From positions 1 through 60,505 of the forward strand of contig JAEETA010000016.1 in NCBI GenBank assembly GCA_016286555.1: a DNA stretch of 60,505 bases, given 5' to 3'. This stretch comes from Lachnospiraceae bacterium. Lineage in GTDB: Bacteria; Bacillota; Clostridia; Lachnospirales; Lachnospiraceae. The notes beneath the pieces are model-generated. The model was not told the origin of the DNA. It saw only the letters and a program-made list of their open reading frames with translations, and ran no database searches. The position numbers and the translations under genes were made by a program. Below are positions 57,793 through 60,505 of the stretch, piece by piece (positions within the stretch are counted from its first letter, which is position 1; every line of letters begins with the position of its first letter).

Positions 57793-57822
57793 CACTGTTT
57801 CCCCGCAAAAATCGCGGCAATG
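57793..57822 (-). ncRNA. Hairpin in the rpsF leader, possible S6:S18 binding site
   Basis: On the minus-strand RNA a lower stem CAUUG/CAGUG and an upper stem CCGC/GCGG separated on the 3' side by a five-base bulge GGAAA. S6:S18 leaders are two-stem hairpins with a CCG element; this one is suggestive only. Confidence 0.35.
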
Positions 57823-57852
57823 AGCAAGGAAAATAATATACCACGGAGGAAT

Positions 57853-57881
57853 ATGATACCATAAGGGCCCCAAAATGGCAA
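57853..57881 (-). promoter_or_regulatory. rpsF operon promoter
   Basis: Minus-strand TTGCCA (57881-57876), 17 nt, TATCAT (57858-57853), giving an 80-nt leader. Confidence 0.6.
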
Positions 57882-57934
57882 GAAATTCTTATTTCGGCAT
57901 TTTCAACAAAACCAAACAAATATTTCGCGTTCCC

Positions 57935-57963
57935 TTGTGAATTATTACTAGTCATGATAAAAT
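57935..57963 (+). promoter_or_regulatory. glgC promoter
   Basis: TTGTGA (57935-57940), 17 nt, TAAAAT (57958-57963). The -10 begins the 40-nt element shared with gdpP. The leader is about 230 nt long. Confidence 0.55.
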
Positions 57964-57972
57964 ATGATGCTA

Positions 57973-58199
57973 GGGTCAAACGTCAAAAACGAGAGTCATG
58001 CTTGCATGGACGAGCGTTTTTGAATGATTGACCCGCACAAACATGAGCAAGAAGCAATTTCCTGCGAAGCATGGAAATTAGCGGATTGCGAATGGATGTA
58101 GGATTGCATGAGTTGCAAAGCAACGAAGCAATCCGTGGCATCAGATAAATACGACTTCCGGTCCCGCCCGGGACTGAATAAATCAGAAGGAGAATGCCA
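57973..58199 (+). ncRNA. Structured 5' leader of glgC
   Basis: Three nested hairpins. H1: GGGTCAA (57973-57979) with TTGACCC (58028-58034), inner CAAAAACG/CGTTTTTG (57984-57991, 58015-58022). H2: AATTTCC/GGAAATT (58056-58062, 58073-58079). H3: GGATTGC/GCAATCC (58101-58107, 58128-58134) with inner GTTGC/GCAAC. Then TGGCAT (58136-58141) can pair with ATGCCA (58194-58199) at the start codon. I do not match it to a known riboswitch class. Confidence 0.55.
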
Positions 58200-59407
58200 T
58201 GTCAAAAGAAATGATTGCAATGATCCTCGCCGGCGGTCAGGGTTCTCGTCTTTATGCCCTCACCGACAAGCTGGCGAAACCTGCGGTCCCTTTCGGCGGA
58301 AAATATCGTATCATCGATTTCCCGCTGTCCAACTGTGTCAATTCCGGTATTGATACGGTAGGGATCCTCACCCAGTACCAGCCCCTGGTCCTGAACGAAT
58401 ATATCGGTCACGGTCAGCCCTGGGATCTGGATCGTCTCTACGGCGGCGTCCACATCCTTCCTCCCTACCAGAAAGCCAGCGGCTCCGACTGGTACAAGGG
58501 AACGGCAAATGCCATCTATCAGAATCTGTCCTTCATCCGTCGCTTCGATCCCGAGTATGTGATCATCCTCTCCGGTGACCAGATCTGCAAGCAGGATTAC
58601 AGCGATTTCCTTGATTTCCATAAGAAAAACGACGCGGAATTCAGCGTGGCGGTCATGGAAGTGCCCTGGGACGAGGCTTCCCGCTTCGGCCTCATGGTCA
58701 CCGATTCCGCAGACCGCATCACCGAGTTCCAGGAGAAGCCCAAGGAGCCCAAGTCCAACCTGGCATCCATGGGTATCTACATCTTTAACTGGGATATTCT
58801 CGAGAAGTACCTGACGAACGACGAGGAAAATCCCAATTCCTCCAACGACTTCGGAAATGACATCATCCCCGCTCTTCTGAGAGATCAGCGCAGGATGTAC
58901 GCATACCGCTTCTCCGGCTACTGGAAGGATGTGGGAACCATCTCCTCTCTCTGGGAAGCCAACATGGAGGTGCTGGATCCCGAGAACAGCGGTATCGACC
59001 TCTTCGATACGGAGTGGAAGATCTACAGCCGCAACAGCGGACTTCCCGGCCAGGTGGTTGGCAAGGATGCGGTCATCGAAGATTCCATGATCACTGACGG
59101 TTGTGTCATTAATGGAACCGTCCGCCACTCCATCCTCTTCTCCGGTGTCACCGTGGAGGAAGGCGCCGTAGTGGAAAATTCCGTCATCATGAGCAACACC
59201 GTGATCTCCTCCGGAAGCCGTGTGACCCACAGCATCATCGCTGAGGGTGTCAAGCTGGAAGAGAATGTAAAAGTGGGCGCTGTGCCCAACGGACCCGCCA
59301 AAGAGATCGCCACCATCGGTTCCGGCGTCACCGTCGGCAAAGGTGCCGTGATCGGTCCCAAGGCAATGATCAAAGAGGACGTAAAGGAGGGCGAGGTCCA
59401 TGATTAA
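58199..59407 (+). CDS. glgC: Glucose-1-phosphate adenylyltransferase GlgC
   Basis: 402 residues. Makes ADP-glucose for glycogen. N-terminal nucleotidyl-transferase fold: [43 protein letters not shown], and the catalytic [11 protein letters not shown]. The C-terminal half has left-handed beta-helix hexapeptide repeats. AAGGAG lies 6 nt before the ATG. It overlaps glgD by 8 bp, so both are made from one message, forming the GlgC-GlgD pair of Firmicutes. Confidence 0.97.
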   Translation: MSKEMIAMILAGGQGSRLYALTDKLAKPAVPFGGKYRIIDFPLSNCVNSGIDTVGILTQYQPLVLNEYIGHGQPWDLDRLYGGVHILPPYQKASGSDWYKGTANAIYQNLSFIRRFDPEYVIILSGDQICKQDYSDFLDFHKKNDAEFSVAVMEVPWDEASRFGLMVTDSADRITEFQEKPKEPKSNLASMGIYIFNWDILEKYLTNDEENPNSSNDFGNDIIPALLRDQRRMYAYRFSGYWKDVGTISSLWEANMEVLDPENSGIDLFDTEWKIYSRNSGLPGQVVGKDAVIEDSMITDGCVINGTVRHSILFSGVTVEEGAVVENSVIMSNTVISSGSRVTHSIIAEGVKLEENVKVGAVPNGPAKEIATIGSGVTVGKGAVIGPKAMIKEDVKEGEVHD

Positions 59408-60505
59408 ATCCAATCAGCAGGATGCCCTGGGCATCATTTTTGCGAACAGCTACGACAAAGAGGTCAGTGCGCTGGTGAACGAACGGCTGATGGCTTCCAT
59501 CCCCTTCGCCAGCAGATATCGTCTCATCGATTTCAACCTTTCCAGCATGGTGAACAGCAACATCCACAATGTTACCGTCATCGTCCGGAAAAACTACCGC
59601 AGCCTGCTCCGCCACATCGGCGCCGGCAGACCCTGGGATCTGTCCCGTAAGCAGGGCGGTCTGAATGTCGTTCCTCCCTATGCGGAGAAAAATGTAAAGG
59701 TCTACTACGGCCGCGTGGAGGCCCTGGCAAGCATTCTCCTGTTCCTGAAGCAGCAGAGAGAAGAGTACGTCTTCATCACGGACTCCAACATTGCTTTCAA
59801 CTTTGACTACAGAGCAATGCTCTCCTTCCACAAGGCAAACAATGCCGATGTGACCATCGCCTACAGGAACGAGGCCATCCCTTACGGCTTTATGAACCTG
59901 CAGACCACCGCAACCTCGGATCTGTACTACTCTCTTTCCATGAATGACGGTCGTGTCACCAGCATTCACACCAATCCGAAGGATTACGGCCCGCAGAACC
60001 TGTCCATGAACATCTACCTGATCCGCAGAGAGCTGCTGATCCAGCAGATCGAGCAGTCCTACGCCGACGGCAAGACCTTCTTCGAGAGAGACATCCTCTC
60101 TCCTCAGCTGGAGGCCCTGCGTGTCTACGGCTATGAGTTCAAGGGCTACGCTGCCCGTATCACGGACATGGTCAGCTACTACAATGAGAATATGAAGCTT
60201 CTGGATCCCGAGAACCTGAAGGCTCTGTTCTCTCCCGCAAAAGTCTACACCACCGTCCGTGACGACAATCCGACCCGTTACATCGGCAGCCCGAAGGTCC
60301 ACAGCTCCATGGTGGCCGACGGTTGCATCATCGAAGGTACCGTTGAGAATTGCGTATTGTTCCGCGGCGTCAAGGTGGGCAAGGGTACCGTGATCCGCAA
60401 CAGCGTCATCATGCAGGATACTGTCATCGCCGGAAACTGCACCCTGGATTACCTCATCGCCGACAAGAACGTGGAGATCTCTTCCGGTACGGAACTGAAG
60501 GGCAG
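59400..60505 (+). CDS. glgD: Glycogen biosynthesis protein GlgD, cut at the window end
   Basis: At least 368 residues, ATG at 59400, open to the last base. GlgC paralogue in which catalytic residues have changed: the LAGG loop is [10 protein letters not shown], and the position of the GDQ-type catalytic Asp reads TDSNIAF. A C-terminal hexapeptide repeat is present ([20 protein letters not shown]). It is a non-catalytic or weakly active partner that activates GlgC in Firmicutes. The stop lies beyond the window. Confidence 0.95.
   Translation, partial: MIKSNQQDALGIIFANSYDKEVSALVNERLMASIPFASRYRLIDFNLSSMVNSNIHNVTVIVRKNYRSLLRHIGAGRPWDLSRKQGGLNVVPPYAEKNVKVYYGRVEALASILLFLKQQREEYVFITDSNIAFNFDYRAMLSFHKANNADVTIAYRNEAIPYGFMNLQTTATSDLYYSLSMNDGRVTSIHTNPKDYGPQNLSMNIYLIRRELLIQQIEQSYADGKTFFERDILSPQLEALRVYGYEFKGYAARITDMVSYYNENMKLLDPENLKALFSPAKVYTTVRDDNPTRYIGSPKVHSSMVADGCIIEGTVENCVLFRGVKVGKGTVIRNSVIMQDTVIAGNCTLDYLIADKNVEISSGTELKG

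Overview
The window comes from an anaerobic, fermentative Clostridia-type Firmicute, most likely a Lachnospiraceae-like bacterium. Evidence: pyruvate formate-lyase with its activase, a 2[4Fe-4S] ferredoxin, DnaD and DnaI-type primosome genes, MecA, the gdpP-rplI-dnaB and rpsF-ssb-rpsR operons, a glgC-glgD pair, a preQ1-I riboswitch before queT and a BirA-type operator before bioY. By eye most of the window is fairly GC-rich. About 1-3.4 kb and 11.4-17.6 kb are visibly more AT-rich and hold accessory genes.

Layout. 1-3.4 kb: right end of an accessory or mobile segment (truncated unknown gene, PIN-PhoH ATPase, two small proteins, HNH nuclease, tail of an IS30-type transposase). 3.5-9.0 kb: sbcDC and a membrane/spermidine-synthase-like fusion. 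9.4-11.4 kb: three tandem related zinc-ribbon/membrane proteins. 11.6-17.2 kb: accessory block with a two-repeat secreted protein, VanZ-like and other membrane proteins, an HTH regulator divergent from a membrane Ser/Thr kinase, and an Rpn-type nuclease flanked by short direct repeats. 17.6-26 kb: bioY, prs, dnaI-dnaD behind a DnaA-box cluster, murC, pepF and queT. 26-31 kb: a chemoreceptor and a large extracellular protein with a degenerate C39-like domain. 31-38.4 kb: F1Fo ATP synthase operon with a predicted Na+-type c subunit. 38.5-46.6 kb: DUF402 protein, then GGDEF protein, SleB-like hydrolase, dCMP deaminase, upp, rpiB, tsaC and a GH18 protein. 47.4-52.6 kb: mecA, a DUF1858 protein, a split pyruvate formate-lyase locus, pflA and ferredoxin. 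52.6-57.9 kb: dnaB, rplI, gdpP, rpsR, ssb, rpsF. 57.9-60.5 kb: glgC behind a long structured leader, and glgD cut by the window end.

The most unusual locus is pflB (48.8-51.4 kb). The catalytic core stops at 679 residues, and the glycyl-radical domain is a separate 80-residue gene; together they make 759, the length of E. coli PFL. A 67-residue protein between them resembles the start of that domain but ends in a Cys-rich tail. Other notable signals: three abutting DnaA 9-mers plus a second abutting pair upstream of dnaD-dnaI, a 40-nt promoter/leader element shared by gdpP and glgC, nested hairpins in the glgC leader, a preQ1-I pseudoknot covering the queT ribosome binding site, and a large nested inverted repeat upstream of the GH18 gene.
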